Of a stretch of 64,000 nucleotides of DNA, positions 1 to 13,580 are shown piece by piece. Each line of letters begins with the position of its first letter. Position 1 is the stretch's first letter. The stretch comes from Paulownia fortunei (taxonomy: Eukaryota; Streptophyta; Magnoliopsida; Lamiales; Paulowniaceae): contig CM033123.1 of NCBI GenBank assembly GCA_019321725.1, positions 2,736,960-2,800,959 on the forward strand. Reading direction: 5' to 3'. Position numbers and translations under genes: made by a program. The notes under the pieces are model-generated. The model ran no database searches, was not told the origin of the DNA, and was given only the letters and a program-made list of their open reading frames with translations.

Positions 1-61
1 CAGCTCGAAAGGTGTCCTATCACGCACTTGATTCATAAGTCGTGCCAAAAAATTGCAGTAC
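1..61 (-). CDS. Possible partial exon at window edge, unidentified
   Basis: Reading the minus strand, an AG acceptor (TTGCAG) ends at 62 and is followed by one open frame through the window edge. It translates to YCNFLARLMNQVRDRTPFEL; the other two frames hit stops. The amino-acid composition looks protein-like, but I do not recognise the family, and I could not find a convincing upstream exon between it and the LPA19 stop at 809. It may be the tail of a neighbouring gene or a chance open stretch. Only sequence beyond the left edge can decide. Confidence 0.22.
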
Positions 62-808
62 CTGCAAGTGTATGTTGAATTTTCAGTTTTTTTTTTGTTT
101 TTTTGTTTTTTTGGAAAGGAAACTGCAATAAGGTTTGCCTTTATCTTATGCTATGCAGCCTTTCTCATGCATTGAATATAAAGCCAGACAATCATGTGAT
201 ACAGTGCCATGATTTACGAAAAAGATACTGACTTTCAACGGGCATTGATAACAATATTCATATATGGGGTGCTGAGAAAGATGGAATGACGACCTTTCTA
301 TATACCTGTTAAAAAAATTGAGCTTTTTAAAGTAGATTCAGATCTGTGGGTTGTGTGGATTTTCATTTGCCAGTTACAAGGTGTTGAAACCTGATATACA
401 TAGTTTTTGGGCATCAAGGGATGCAAGTCCGTATGGTTACTCGGGTTCTTCACAAAGTTCGGTTGAATGTTAATGTAACAGTCTGATTCCGTTCTGTTGT
501 ACAATGCCACAATGACTCAATCATGTTCTTTCTGAATATTGTTGTAGTTGTTGCATTCCAAACGTACAATACAATTTGGTTAAACCGATTGCTAGTGTTA
601 AATATGAAACATATACGTTCAAATCTTTCAACAAATATGGAGTTTTAAGCAAAATAAATAAATAAATAGTAAGCTCTATGGCGATGTTATTCTGGAAAAT
701 ATAGGCAACTAATGAGGCTATATACATGAAATAAGGGTACATTGAACTAGTCATCCAAATAGGTTCATAGCGTTCATCAACTTCAGACACCTGAACAATA
801 ATCTCATT
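62..808. other. Spacer downstream of LPA19
   Basis: This stretch should contain the LPA19 3' UTR on the minus strand. A 70-codon minus-strand open frame at 298-510 has no recognisable family and weak coding character. I see no other gene, RNA or repeat here. Confidence 0.4.
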
Positions 809-3016
809 TCACAAAAATTCTTCTGCAGTGGTCAGGTCACTTAATATTTCAGACCTGACCTCCTCCGGAAGGGGTGCAGATGGGCCTGCTTTCGAGTAAA
901 AGCTGGCAAGAGACCTTATGGCTTTTTCAAGCATAACATAGGATTCCTGCAGCAACATGTTCAAACACTATGAAAACGGCAATAATGATCTCGATTCTCA
1001 ATTGAAGGTAGAACAGTTAAATCATTGCTCTTCGTTCATATTACTAGTTAAAGTAGCCTGAAAATGTATATTCGTATTACTACTTTAAAGTAACCTGGAA
1101 ATTTATATAGGCCACATGATATGGGTGATTCTTTAGATCAATTTTTGAAATTACTCGATAGAAAGGTAGCACATTTTTTAAGAAGTTCATGCCTATTTGC
1201 ATCAGATAATGGAACTGAAATGTGAAGGACAGAAAATGCGTTGCAGAGTACATCACAACTACATAAACAAATGCATGAATAAGATCATAACTGCGGATTA
1301 AGAAAAGATCTTTTAGAGACCTCATATGGCTGTAAATATAAAGTTTTTTTGAAATCAGCAGGAAAGTTGGCAAGTTAAGGGAAGTTTATATTAACCCTCC
1401 ACACAGTTTTCAGCAGAAAAAAAGAAACTCTTATGAACACTAAGGAAGGAGATGGAAGGATTGAGAATTTTAAGGATCTCTCATCATGCCACTTCAAAGT
1501 TTAGGAAGTTGATATTATGCTGAAGTTGCATGACCATCATGCGACTTTCTCACGGGTATTTGGGAAAGCCTTCGACAAGTGATATTTGCATGACTTTTTC
1601 TTTTGATTCAGTAATTTCTATGCAGAAGAGTTATTTAAACTCAATATCCTTTTCCTTTACCCAATGAGTTATTAAGCACTAAAAAGACTAAACTGACTTC
1701 AATTTAAACATGTAGACTAAGAAGAGAAAGGTATAGCTACAAACAGAATAAATTCCCTCTTTTGCTGATTTTTTCTTCTCCTTTACCTTCCAGTTCCATA
1801 GCGTCTAAAGCAGGAAGAGTATACTTCCCCAAGGGTAAGCATATCCTTCCCCTTCCCCTCTTCCTTTTCCTCCATAAAACATAAGCACAAATTGCAGTTG
1901 GCCCAATTCTATCTTATTTGACAGTGAGTTGTTATAATGAAAGGTTATGTCATCAACCAATATTTGACTTTCATTACTATTTTTCAGCCATAAAAATTAG
2001 CAAAAGAAACTTACCTCATTGACAACTGTCTGTTGTCCCCTCCAACCATTCAAATATTCTCGGATTGATTCCTTTGCTGCATCAGCTGTCCGTCTAAACT
2101 TAGCAATATCCTTTGTATCTTCATTCAATGATTCACGAAGTGTTTTCACAACTTCTCTAGCAGATTTCAAGTAAGCCTTTGGCAAAACCTTTCCTGTTTT
2201 TGTTTTCTCATTAGGATCCAACAAGGACTTTAAAGCCCCAACTACACCCTCATCTTTGCCCTCCAAGGCATTTGAGTTTTCCTCAGCCCATGCAGGTAAT
2301 AACATTAACTCGCAGTTCAAGTTTAGGAATGAAAGTACAGAAACAGCAGCACCTCCCACAACAAACTGGCGACGTGCTGATGCTTCCTCAAAGGAAAGCA
2401 TAGCATGACACCTGGATTGCAGCCTCCCTGTTACATAGCCAAAAACCAAAGTCAAAGAACATGGAAAAGGAAGGATAATTAACAAATGCAGTGGCACAGA
2501 TGAAAATGAATAGAACATCTCAAAGGCCACACAGTGATTACTAGTACAATAGAAAAGTAATCAGTCATATGCATGGGAGAGGAGGATTCCAAGAAAATAA
2601 TTCATCAAACAGTTCAATGACATTGAGTAACTTATAGATGCAGATAGAGTTTTTAAAATTCAGCTGTTCTACAAGTGTTACTTGAAAGAGTAATTCTTCT
2701 TCAAGCTTGTGCCAAACTAATCCAGAAGAAAGCTACAAGATGGTATATTTCTCCTGCCTAGGCGAGCTAATAGGGCAGGAAGTAGGATTTAAATGCATTC
2801 AATAATAGTATTGCATTTTCAAACTTATAAAAGCTTAATTCTTCCCAATTCATCAACATACAAGATCTAATTCTTACAGTATAATTACAAACATGAACAA
2901 GTCGCTAATGGATTTAACATTCTAGCGAGAAAATATAAAGTAAACTCACTATTAATTCTTTCAGCCGAGTTAGAAATGGCAAGGGGCCACATTCTTGCTG
3001 CAGGAAAAGCTGCCAT
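809..3016 (-). CDS. LPA19: Psb27-H2 / LPA19, thylakoid-lumen protein for D1 maturation
   Basis: Three exons, 3016-2950, 2427-2015 and 946-809, join in frame to 205 codons plus stop. The protein starts MAAFPAARMWPL (plastid transit region). It has a twin-arginine motif (SARRQF) before a hydrophobic stretch and an Ala-Trp-Ala cleavage site, the hallmark of a Tat-imported lumen protein. The mature part carries the Psb27 helical bundle: a DEGVVGA-KSLLDPNEK start, the VLPKAYLKSAREVVKTLRES helix, then KFRRTADAAKESIREYL and SFYSKAGPSAPLPEEV. In Arabidopsis LPA19 (At1g05385) binds the D1 C-terminus and helps its processing during photosystem II assembly; I assign that role by similarity. All junctions are GT..AG. 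The last exon begins exactly where codon 160 ends. Confidence 0.9.
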
Positions 3017-3033
3017 ATTTTGCCTAGTGAATT

Positions 3034-3069
3034 CTAACAATATTTGCCAGCAGCTGCTTCTTGCTTCAT
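3034..3069 (-). promoter_or_regulatory. Upstream ORF in LPA19 5' leader
   Basis: An ATG at 3069 opens an 11-codon frame (MKQEAAAGKYC) that ends at a TAG 17 bases before the LPA19 start. If the leader is transcribed as inferred, this uORF would be translated first and could damp LPA19 translation. The leader also appears to hold an intron: the minus-strand donor CAG|GTAATAA is at 3310/3309 and a plausible acceptor ends at 3095. Both the intron and the effect of the uORF are inference. Confidence 0.4.
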
Positions 3070-3650
3070 ACTAACAATCCAGCACTAAAAGTATCTACAC
3101 AAAATTTGTGGAAACATAAAAAAGTAGCAAGAACAATAACACCATAAAATAAACGAAACACAAAAGTCTAATCATCCAAGTTTCAGCAGAAATACAGGAA
3201 ACCACCTACTCCATAAAAACTTGAGTAATTCAAACATAAGAAAAATCTAGAGACAGAGAGAGAGTATCAATACATAATCTGCAAGAATTATTTCTGTTTT
3301 CTTTATTACCTGAGGAGTGTCCTCCGGTTTTCTTGTGCTTGCAAAAAGAAGTTTTGTCGCCGATTAACGGACCTCAAGATATCAATTTGATGATCTTCAT
3401 TTTATCCGTTGAGGACGCGCAGGGAATTTCATCAAGGCGTCGGGGCAAAATAGTCAATCGAGCACTAAGAACAAAGCCTCATTTTGCTTCTACTTTTAGT
3501 TTCATATCATTACACTTTAGCCCCTTGATTATACCTTAAATCCCAATTTAGCCCGCTCAGTTATGAAAATATACACTAGAGACCCCATCATTCCCTTAGC
3601 CATTATGATAGTACGATAAAATGTACTTTTGTGTTCCCATGCTAACTTTA

Positions 3651-3890
3651 TATTATTCTCCATCAATCTCAAATTTATTGCTTTTATTTTTCTTTTAAAA
3701 AGTTCTAAAATTATATCTTAATTTTAAATTATTATTTTTTCAAAAAATACTCTCATTCAAAATAATATCACTAACTCTTTAGTTTCAATTATTATTTTAA
3801 AGACAATATCATAAAATTATTAAAAAAAATTATTTTTCAAATCTCATAATCAAATTGCATATATAATATTGGGCCAGAGAGAGTAATATA
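3651..3890. mobile_element. Stowaway-like MITE (first)
   Basis: The left end reads TATTATTCTCCATCAATCTC. The right end, reverse complemented, reads TATATTACTCTCTCTGGCC, an imperfect terminal inverted repeat flanked by TA, as in Stowaway (Tc1/mariner) MITEs. It is about 240 bp, AT-rich inside and has no coding capacity. The repeat is degenerate, so the class is tentative. Confidence 0.4.
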
Positions 3891-3992
3891 TAAAAATAGT
3901 TTAAATATTAGCTTTTATTTTTATTTTTTACATTAAAATAAGATAATCATTAATACACATATATATATCTCTGATTTATGCATATAATATAA

Positions 3993-4181
3993 TACTTCCT
4001 CTATTTCAAAATTAAAGGTTTAGTGAGACCTCATATAAAATTTTAGATGAGAATTAAAAAATAAAAAATAATTTTTATATTTTTTTCTTGAAAATAATGG
4101 TTGACGAATAATTTTTATAAAAAAAACTTTAAATAGAAAATACAAAGTTATTTTAGAATATTCTCAAAAAACAGAAGTAAT
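3993..4181. mobile_element. Stowaway-like MITE (second)
   Basis: The left end TACTTCCTCTATTTCAAAAT resembles the classic Stowaway end (CTCCCTCYRT followed by a TTTCAAAAT-type stretch). The right end, reverse complemented, begins ATTACTTCTGTTTTTTGAG. It is about 190 bp, AT-rich and non-coding. It lies just upstream of RPS18, so it may form part of that promoter. Confidence 0.45.
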
Positions 4182-4298
4182 AAATAAAAAAAATAAGAAA
4201 ATTATTTTAGAACATTCACTACCACCCGTCACTTTTAAAAGACAAACGCGCAAGCACGCAGAATCTGCTGACAGAGCAACTGCCGAAAACCTGTAGCC

Positions 4299-6143
<1,845 letters not shown>

Positions 6144-7267
6144 TCTTAGATCAGTTTGAAAGATTTCTCCTGTTAGAAATTTTGTCTGCTTGTCTCTGTA
6201 AAGAATGTGTCCAGTTAAAAATTTTGTTATCTTTCTATAGTTTTCAAGTTCAGTCTCTGTGGCCAGAGTTAGTTGTAGATAATGGTACTCTAGTTTCCGA
6301 GTTGTTGGGAGTCTGAGTCTACTGCTTAGTTTTGTAACTTTTAGTTACATTCATGTCAGTTTGATGAAAAGATTCTGCAAGCAGTTTTGATACGACGCCA
6401 CACCACTTCTAGTCCTCACTTTAGATACTATAAACCCTCCAAAAATTTCTGTTTCTTCAAAACTAGGAAAAGAATGCCCATGAAAATGAAGTAAAAGTCC
6501 CGACATATTTGGTTCAGGAAAGGAAAAAAAAAATAAATTAGAAAGGTGAGATATTTTCATGGTGTCCAATATTAACTGAATGAATTCCATCATGGACCTT
6601 CAACTGGTTGATCTAAATCCAGGAATATGCGTATCTAGAAGCTTTACAGCTTCAAATTTTACTATTATTTCTATTTTCAGTGACCAAATACTATACAAAA
6701 GTGGGTATTAATTATACTCTAAATTAATCAGCTTTATGACAGACAAGAGCAGCTTGTTCTTGTGACTTTGATACAAGGACACAAGTCAAATTACAAAGAA
6801 AATAAGAATTTGATCCCAAACTAAAGAAAGTTCCTGTAAAATGGCATGCCTTCGATTCAGCACCATCAAGTCTTCACTTCCAGAAGAAAGGAACCAGGAA
6901 GAGAGATTCTATTCTGGTTCATTCGATACAACACCATATTGTGTTCAATTACAGTAGAAAAAAGCCAGGAAGAGAGATTCTATTCTGGTTCATTCGATAC
7001 AACACCATATTGTGTTCAATTACAGTAGAAAAAAGCCAGGAAGAGAGATTCTAAACTCAACTTATAACAAAATAGTTAAAATATAATTTTGAGGGCGGCG
7101 GATGGATTGGCTAAACATAAGAATGACCTCTAAGAGATGTTCAAATAATATTGCAACAATGATATTTGAGTTGTAAACTGCTCTTCAGGCACTCTTCAGG
7201 CAGCATGACCCTAAAAACAGCATAGTGATGATTCAAGCTTCTCTCTCCTTGCAATCTGTTTGTGTTG
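6144..7267. other. Convergent 3' region of RPS18 and TAD3
   Basis: This contains the RPS18 3' UTR (roughly to 6350), unremarkable sequence, a 71-bp tandem repeat and the duplicated tail of the TAD3 last exon. The open frames at 6351-6593 (-) and 6846-7028 (+) match nothing I know; the second simply reads through the tandem repeat. Confidence 0.5.
6894..7053. repeat. 71-bp tandem repeat, 2.25 copies
   Basis: The unit beginning CCAGGAAGAGAGATTCTA occurs at 6894, 6965 and (18 bases only) 7036. The two full copies look identical, so the duplication is recent or kept uniform. It lies just past the TAD3 3' end. Confidence 0.9.
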
Positions 7268-7347
7268 CTAATGAAGAATCTCTTCAGGCAGCAAGACCCT
7301 AAAAACAGCATAGTGATGATTCAAGCTTCTCTCTCCTTGCAATCTGT
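7193..7347. repeat. 67-bp direct duplication of the TAD3 C-terminal coding end
   Basis: Bases 7193-7259 repeat 7281-7347 at an offset of 88 bp with one mismatch (7206 versus 7294). The inner copy (7281-7347) is part of the TAD3 last exon; the outer copy lies beyond the stop codon in the 3' UTR. The short motif CTCTTCAGGCA is present three times (7181, 7192, 7280), so slippage at this motif may have seeded the duplication. Confidence 0.85.
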
Positions 7348-10300
7348 GAACACTTCCCAGAGCACCATTACTTGGGTTTGGGAAGGCATAAAAAACACGT
7401 CTGATTCTCTGATGCACAATTGCCATTGAACACCTAAATTCACGGAAGAGTAAGACAAGTAAAGTTAATCTAACACTTGGATAAAGCTGAATTATAAATC
7501 CACAGAGAGAGAGAGAGAGAGACAGAGAGAGATTTGTATAAAGGGTGAGTGTGAGTATCTGTACTTGACATAAAGGGTGTGCATCAGTAATCTATAAAGA
7601 GAACTCACATAATGCATGGCTCCCACACAAAGTAGATGTCATAGCCAGTACATAAATAAGGTCTTGTTGAGTCACACTGCAAACCATTCCTGTGATAGTC
7701 CATTCTCTCATCATCCTTAACCTGAAAGATACAATGTTGCCTAAGCAAATCCACAGCTGTCTTCCAAAAGAAACTTCATGCAAGCTACCTTAAAGAAATC
7801 TGAAATTCTTAAAAGGGGAAACTATCATACTTAACAGCATAAGCACCAACTTAGATGACAAGATTCAACCTAACCATCAATTTATCAAATATTCTATCCA
7901 TCGTTCTATCTCTCAGGACATGTGCCTGTGCCGAAGTTTCAATACTTTCCAAGGTTTTTATTGTAGATATTTGAGAAAACATTAGTTGGATCAAACCGAG
8001 AGTTCCAGATTGCCTTCTGCTCAGGCCAAAATGAATGTTAACCAACTGCACGCACACTGCAAGGATGCATAATTCACAAAAGAGCAGGAGCTTATATTTG
8101 TATTGACCTTTTGTCTTTTTAAGAGAGAGCCTGTTGGAGAAGACACCTTGTAATCTTCTTGAGCAAACTCCGCACCTTGTCCATTCACAGGAAAAAGGCG
8201 TCTATCCCTTGCAGCAGAATTTTCAATTGCTACAATGGCAGCATGGCGTAAAGGGTGCCAAGAATCAGAACTTATATGTGATTGTTGCTCAAGCCACCCC
8301 CAAGGATGTAAACAAGAGACATCTTTATAAGATCGCTTTGCTTCAGTGGATGAAGATTTCAACAGCAATATTGGATCTTTTTCCATTTTATTGGCATCAT
8401 ACTGGGTAGTTGCTTCAGGCTGTTTTGTACAGCATGATTCCCAGCTAGTACTGTTCGTGAGAGCATCACAAGACAGGACCTGGTCACATGAGCTAGCAAT
8501 AACCTGTCTAGTTGAAGGATCCACTATAACAACAGCATTGACAACCTGCCGAGAAGAGTCTGCTTAAATCGACCAAAAATAGAGGTTACAGTGTCTTTAA
8601 AGACAAAAGTGAAAAGAAGGAAATGATGGGATACTAGGTCACGTGATACCAAAAAGCAAAATGAATATGCGCAAACAAAATTGGCCGGTCTGCTTCAGAT
8701 AACAGAGCAACGCAGCATTTTAACCTAGAGACAAGTAATATTTTTGAGCTTCAGAACATCAAGGAACGGCTGGAGCAATTGTACCAAACTTTAATACTTC
8801 TAAGCACATTCATTGTAAGCTCAAAAGAAAAGAACTGGCATAGATCTACGCACCAGAGTATCATTTTTTCATGCTACAAGTTAGTTTTTATTAGCAATGT
8901 CAGTTTCTGCAGAATCAAGTTTCAGCAAAGAGCAATTAAGAGATAACGTTAATTGTTATCTTGGCAACTTTTATGATATAACATGAAAACTTAGGTCCGC
9001 ACCAAATCCATTGCTTAGCAGGGATCAAACTTGCTAGTGAAAGAATAACTTTCCTAAGCAACTGCAATTAAAGAAATGAGATAGTTATGAAGCCATCTCA
9101 TTTCTCAAAACAAGACAATGACAAATAGACTTCACAAAGTTTTGCTCCAATTACCATTTAGTAAGTTCATACTTCAGAATTGTTTAATATGAAAATGTAA
9201 AACTGTTTTATTTGAAATATAAAATTTCATCTTAAAAAAAAAAAGAAAGGAAACAGTTTGCCACAGAACTCAATTATATAACGGATGGATTGTAAATTCT
9301 ATCAGAACCAGGTAGGAAGAACTATGCAGCATACAATGAGAAGTGAGTATTTACCAAAGTACCAGATTTTGCCGTACGAACTGCAAGTTTCATGAAGTTG
9401 GAAACTGAGAATGAATCCTCTTCACTAAATCCAGTTATGCCATCGATATTACTGTAATAGGAAGAAATTTAGAACTTTGAAATAATGTCAAAACACTATG
9501 AATTGACATTTTCAATAACTCACTAGGTGGGTGGATGAAAAGAAGTTGGCCACAGCTTGCATTGTTCTTCCCATTCTTCTTTTGTTGATGCTGCGTATTT
9601 GCACACCTGAATCAAATGGGCTCAGTGTAAAGCAACCAAGGAAGTAGGAAATTATGTGCACAACAGAATAAGGCACTCATATTAGTTATTTATCAGTTTA
9701 TTACCAAGAAAGTTAAAACAAGCTCGGTTTAGAGCAAAAACTTCAGAATGCAACAAATCTAGAGCCTTATAAGTTAATATTTATCAGTTTATTACCAAGA
9801 AAGATAAAACAAGCTCGGTTTAGAGCAAAATCTTCAGAATGCAATGAATCTAGAGCCTTTACATGTAACATTAAGCAATTCCAAACATAAAAAGAAGCAA
9901 CGACATTTTGCTCACCAAATTCCAATCATTTCAAGCAGCAGATAAGAAAAAATAATATAAATCAATTCAACAGATGTCATAACTTTGAGATATGAAGACT
10001 TGAGCATAACAGTGATATGCAACTTAGAATCATTAAGATCGTAAGCTTTTGGAAAAATATCTCAAAAGTGAGACTTCTATCCAATAATGATGTATTGAAT
10101 GGTGTATTAACTACTAAAAACTATTGATACTGTAGAAATTCAGAACAAAGGAAGCATACAACGCTCAGAGAAAGTAACATATAAGATTATACATTCACGA
10201 CCATAGCTTTTGGTGGTAGTAAATCTGCTTGGCTCTACTGGTCACTAGAATATAAAAATCTGTGAAAACAACGATGTATGCATATTCACGTGTTTGAATA

Positions 10301-10378
10301 TGTACTCCACAGAGATGTAAAATGCTATCACTATCATTTCCTACTTCCCACCCACCCCACCCCCACCCCCACCAGCAA

Positions 10379-10409
<31 letters not shown>

Positions 10410-11981
10410 TTGAGAATGCAATTGCAGAGTTTCATGACTTCAAATAAAACAACCTTTTAGGAAAGTTCTTCTATTTCTAGAGCATAATGTATGTCTTCCT
10501 AAGTAGCCAGCATGGGATACAATATTTTGTCTCTTCAAATAAGAAAACATGGGCCAACATAAAAAGTAGAAAACAAGAAAAAAAGACGAGTCAAATATAT
10601 ATCTTTCAATAATTGCTAATGTTAATTAAATTATGGACCATAAACTGAGCCGCATCTGTCACTTAAATTTAATTCTCGAAAGACATTGCAGCTAGTATTA
10701 TGGTTTCAGAGGTATATGCAAATGTTTAGACAGCCATGGGCACATACTGGTCACATAGATAATCAATTAAGAGCTAAAAGATAAAAAGATGACCCACTTT
10801 TGTGGTGAAAGTACTCAACTGGTACGTATTCACAAGCTCCAGCACATCCTCTGGCATACAGTTGGACTCACCATCATTTCCAGGAGCCGTGCATAAGATC
10901 ACAAATAATTCACTTTTTCCTGTCAGATAACCTCACTGTCACAGACAAATCCACAAACATCTGTACTCCAAGACCAAGCAGAAAAAAACTGGAATAAAGG
11001 TATGTGGCTTGCTTCGTGTATTATAAGTTCAGAGAACATGACAAATCTAAGTCTAGGCCATTTTTCTTCAAACTCCCCAAACAATAGTTTCTTGTTTACA
11101 AGGATGTATTCCTTTGCATCATAAGCACCAATAATCAATGGAAAATGGTAACAAAATTTCTGGTCGGTTTCATTTCAAATCCTGTTGCATCAGTGAAGAC
11201 ATCTACAATGGATCAAACCTACCCAAGCATATAACAAGGGAAAATTGAAAAATCATGTGACCCCCACCTTAACATTCTTCACTATTGCCAAAATAGATTT
11301 CAAATTTAAGGAGCCAAAGCAGGCACATCTCACTTGGCTTTTTAGTTAAATCCTACGCAGGTCCATCATTGTTTTACCCAACGTCTTGTAAAATGTTTAC
11401 AGAATAACCAATTGACAAAGCCAAGTGTAACTCCCACCCCTACCCCATCTTCAACCAACTAAAATGAGAAATCAATCACCTTAAAAATGAAAAGTTAATA
11501 GCAATAATGAGGACACGAAGCACATAATTTAGAAGAGCATCGAACAACCTCCATCAACACAAGTCCTCCGTACGCGCTTCACATGGCGGAGACCTTCCAA
11601 GGGTGCTATATGATTTAACTTCCTAACAACATAAAGTTGCAAAAAAATACATGAATATATAAATTTTCAATGACTTAATCTATGAACATTTTAATTGAAT
11701 AGCTACAAATTAAGTAATGATAGTTCAAAAGAACAGCATACCTCACCAAAGTGTTGGCGTGCTTAGGTTCAATTGCAGAAGCAAGGACATCCACTGCATA
11801 AATATAAACAGTAAATTAGAAAAAAGAAAAAAGAGATTAGCATTGAAAATAATATATAAAAAACCACGAAATATATACCAGTAGTCTGGAGGTGAGGTAG
11901 AATCTGAGATTTTTCCGGAATGTGAATGATTTTCCAGCACTCTGATGAATCTATAGGTGTTTCATCAACACTGTCATTCAT
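7268..11981 (-). CDS. TAD3: tRNA-specific adenosine deaminase subunit TAD3 (ADAT3)
   Basis: Nine exons (11981-11879, 11793-11742, 11622-11549, 10919-10798, 9606-9524, 9451-9355, 8545-8147, 7721-7609, 7433-7268) total 1,209 nt, 402 residues, close to Arabidopsis TAD3. The C-terminal half is a cytidine/deoxycytidylate deaminase fold with zinc ligands His278 and Cys346/Cys349 in a PCIMC motif. Active deaminases have His-Ala-Glu; here it is His-Ala-Ala (LRHAAIVAIE), so the proton-shuttle Glu is absent, as expected for the non-catalytic ADAT3 partner. With TAD2 it should convert A34 to inosine in tRNA anticodons. The protein ends VLLPEEILH. I start at ATG 11981 because the in-frame codon at 11999 is TTG. 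Confidence 0.92.
9688..9860. repeat. 82-bp direct duplication inside a TAD3 intron
   Basis: Bases 9688-9769 are repeated at 9779-9860 (offset 91 bp) with a few differences, for example AGTTAAAACA against AGATAAAACA. Both lie in the intron between TAD3 exons 4 and 5. No coding effect is expected. Confidence 0.85.
10380..10409. repeat. (CAA)n microsatellite
   Basis: About ten CAA units follow a C-rich run (CCCACCCACCCCACCCCCAC) in TAD3 intron 4. Confidence 0.9.
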
Positions 11982-13580
11982 CGTGCTCTCAAACGGCAAT
12001 TTGTGAACTTCTGGAATCCTAATTTACTGAAAGCTTCTCCAGCAGCTGAGAAGAAAGGATTAACTGTTAAAGAGTCTTAGAGAGAGGATACTGCTTGAAG
12101 TTTAGATTGATCTTAAGAGATAGTAGCGAAGGAAGCCGCCGCCGTCGTGGCAGCGGTAGCTTTCTTGTGGTGGCGGCGAAATAGTAATGCTTGGTACCGG
12201 GTCAAGGAGGAGAAGAATGTAATGGATTGATTGTATTCGGGTCGGGAGTCCGAACTGGAAAAATGAATCACAAGGCCTAACTAATAAAATAGTCCAAGGT
12301 ACTGATTGAAAACATAAAATCGCTTACACGCCTCATAAGTTTGAATAATTATCCTTCAATACCAATGTCTTTAGTTTTTGTACATTGGACTGAAATTAAA
12401 TATACTCAAAAGTTTATCAAATCTCGCCAAAATACAAGTTAAAGAACAAATTTAAGTCGATCTTTCTTAATTATTTTCCTTCATTTCAATTATGCTTGTT
12501 GCATGCAAATTTTTTATGTATTAATCATCATACCAGTTTCATAGTAAAAATATCAAAAAGCAAGTTGGAAAATTAGACATTGGAGGATGAAGAACTTTCA
12601 ATATTATAAAAACGATAAAAAAATTTAGTAGATAAAATAATTAATAGTTATACAATTTATTAATAGAACTATGTTAGCCTAAGTTCTTTTATCACGGCCA
12701 CTCCCACCAACATGTTTTATATATAATTTAAAATATGTTAATTATATATTTATTTCCTTTAAAGAGGTTAAAAATGAATGTAAAATAATTAAGAAGTTAT
12801 TTTTCAAACTATCGATATATTCTATATACAATTATAAAGTTCATTTAACAATTCATGCGAGGATATATCATTGAAAATTTCCAAAATAGCTCATTTTATG
12901 AAATTTTGAATAAATCAACAAGATTTTGATTGCTTTATTTATCACCACGCTAATTGTAAATCTAGACTAAATGGAAAAAAAAAACAAAAAAAAAACAGGC
13001 TAGATAGTAAATGGGAATTAAATAAACTAAAGTGTGTGCAAGTTATAAGAGGATATAATGGTATTATTGTAAATTTGCATATGATTAATTATCGATTGAT
13101 GACATTCAATTCAATAACGGTTAAGTAGAGACAATTTTCTATTTTGTTGGAAGATTATGAGCATTTGGGTCCTTCAAATAAAAAAACTTTTGAGAAAGTG
13201 TGATAGAAAGAAAATTGATGCTAGAAAAATAAATATTTGTCTGGTTCTTGTTAATTGTTCAAATTTCAGGAAAAATCTATATTATTTTTTTCTGAAAAGA
13301 CTGGTGAACATACAAGTAACCTCTAGATGGTAATATGATCAAATAACAATTATCCAATTGACATGGACGAAGCTATTGTGGTTGGAAATTAGAGTAGTTA
13401 TCTGTAGTATAATGAATTTTGTTGGGGTCAAAATGCATTAAACTAACATTTCTTGCTTTTCATCTTCTTTTTAAAGTTTAAACTCCGATGCTTTCCTATA
13501 TCAAGGAAGGACTCGACACACAAATCCGTCACTTGAAAACACACTCTTCAATTTAGCTTGTGCTGAGTTTTCTCCATAAC
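11982..13580. other. Divergent spacer TAD3 / XS gene
   Basis: The first 200 bases (to about 12190) should be the TAD3 leader and promoter; the GC-rich patch at 12135-12180 fits a 5' UTR. From 12290 to 13430 the sequence is AT-rich with no open frames of note and no clear terminal repeats. The XS gene promoter should lie in the last 150 bases. Confidence 0.5.

Larger units (their letters stand above)
3017..4298. other. Divergent promoter region LPA19 / RPS18
   Basis: This holds the LPA19 leader (to about 3330), an AT-rich stretch with two MITE-like insertions, and the RPS18 promoter and leader (about 4200-4298). A GC-richer patch at 4225-4298 sits directly before the RPS18 ATG. I see no further gene. 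Confidence 0.6.

Noticed and set aside
8021..8567. Overlapping frames around TAD3 exon 7 as separate genes
   Set aside because: Exon 7 is a 133-codon part of TAD3 with matching splice phases; the plus-strand frames are shadows.
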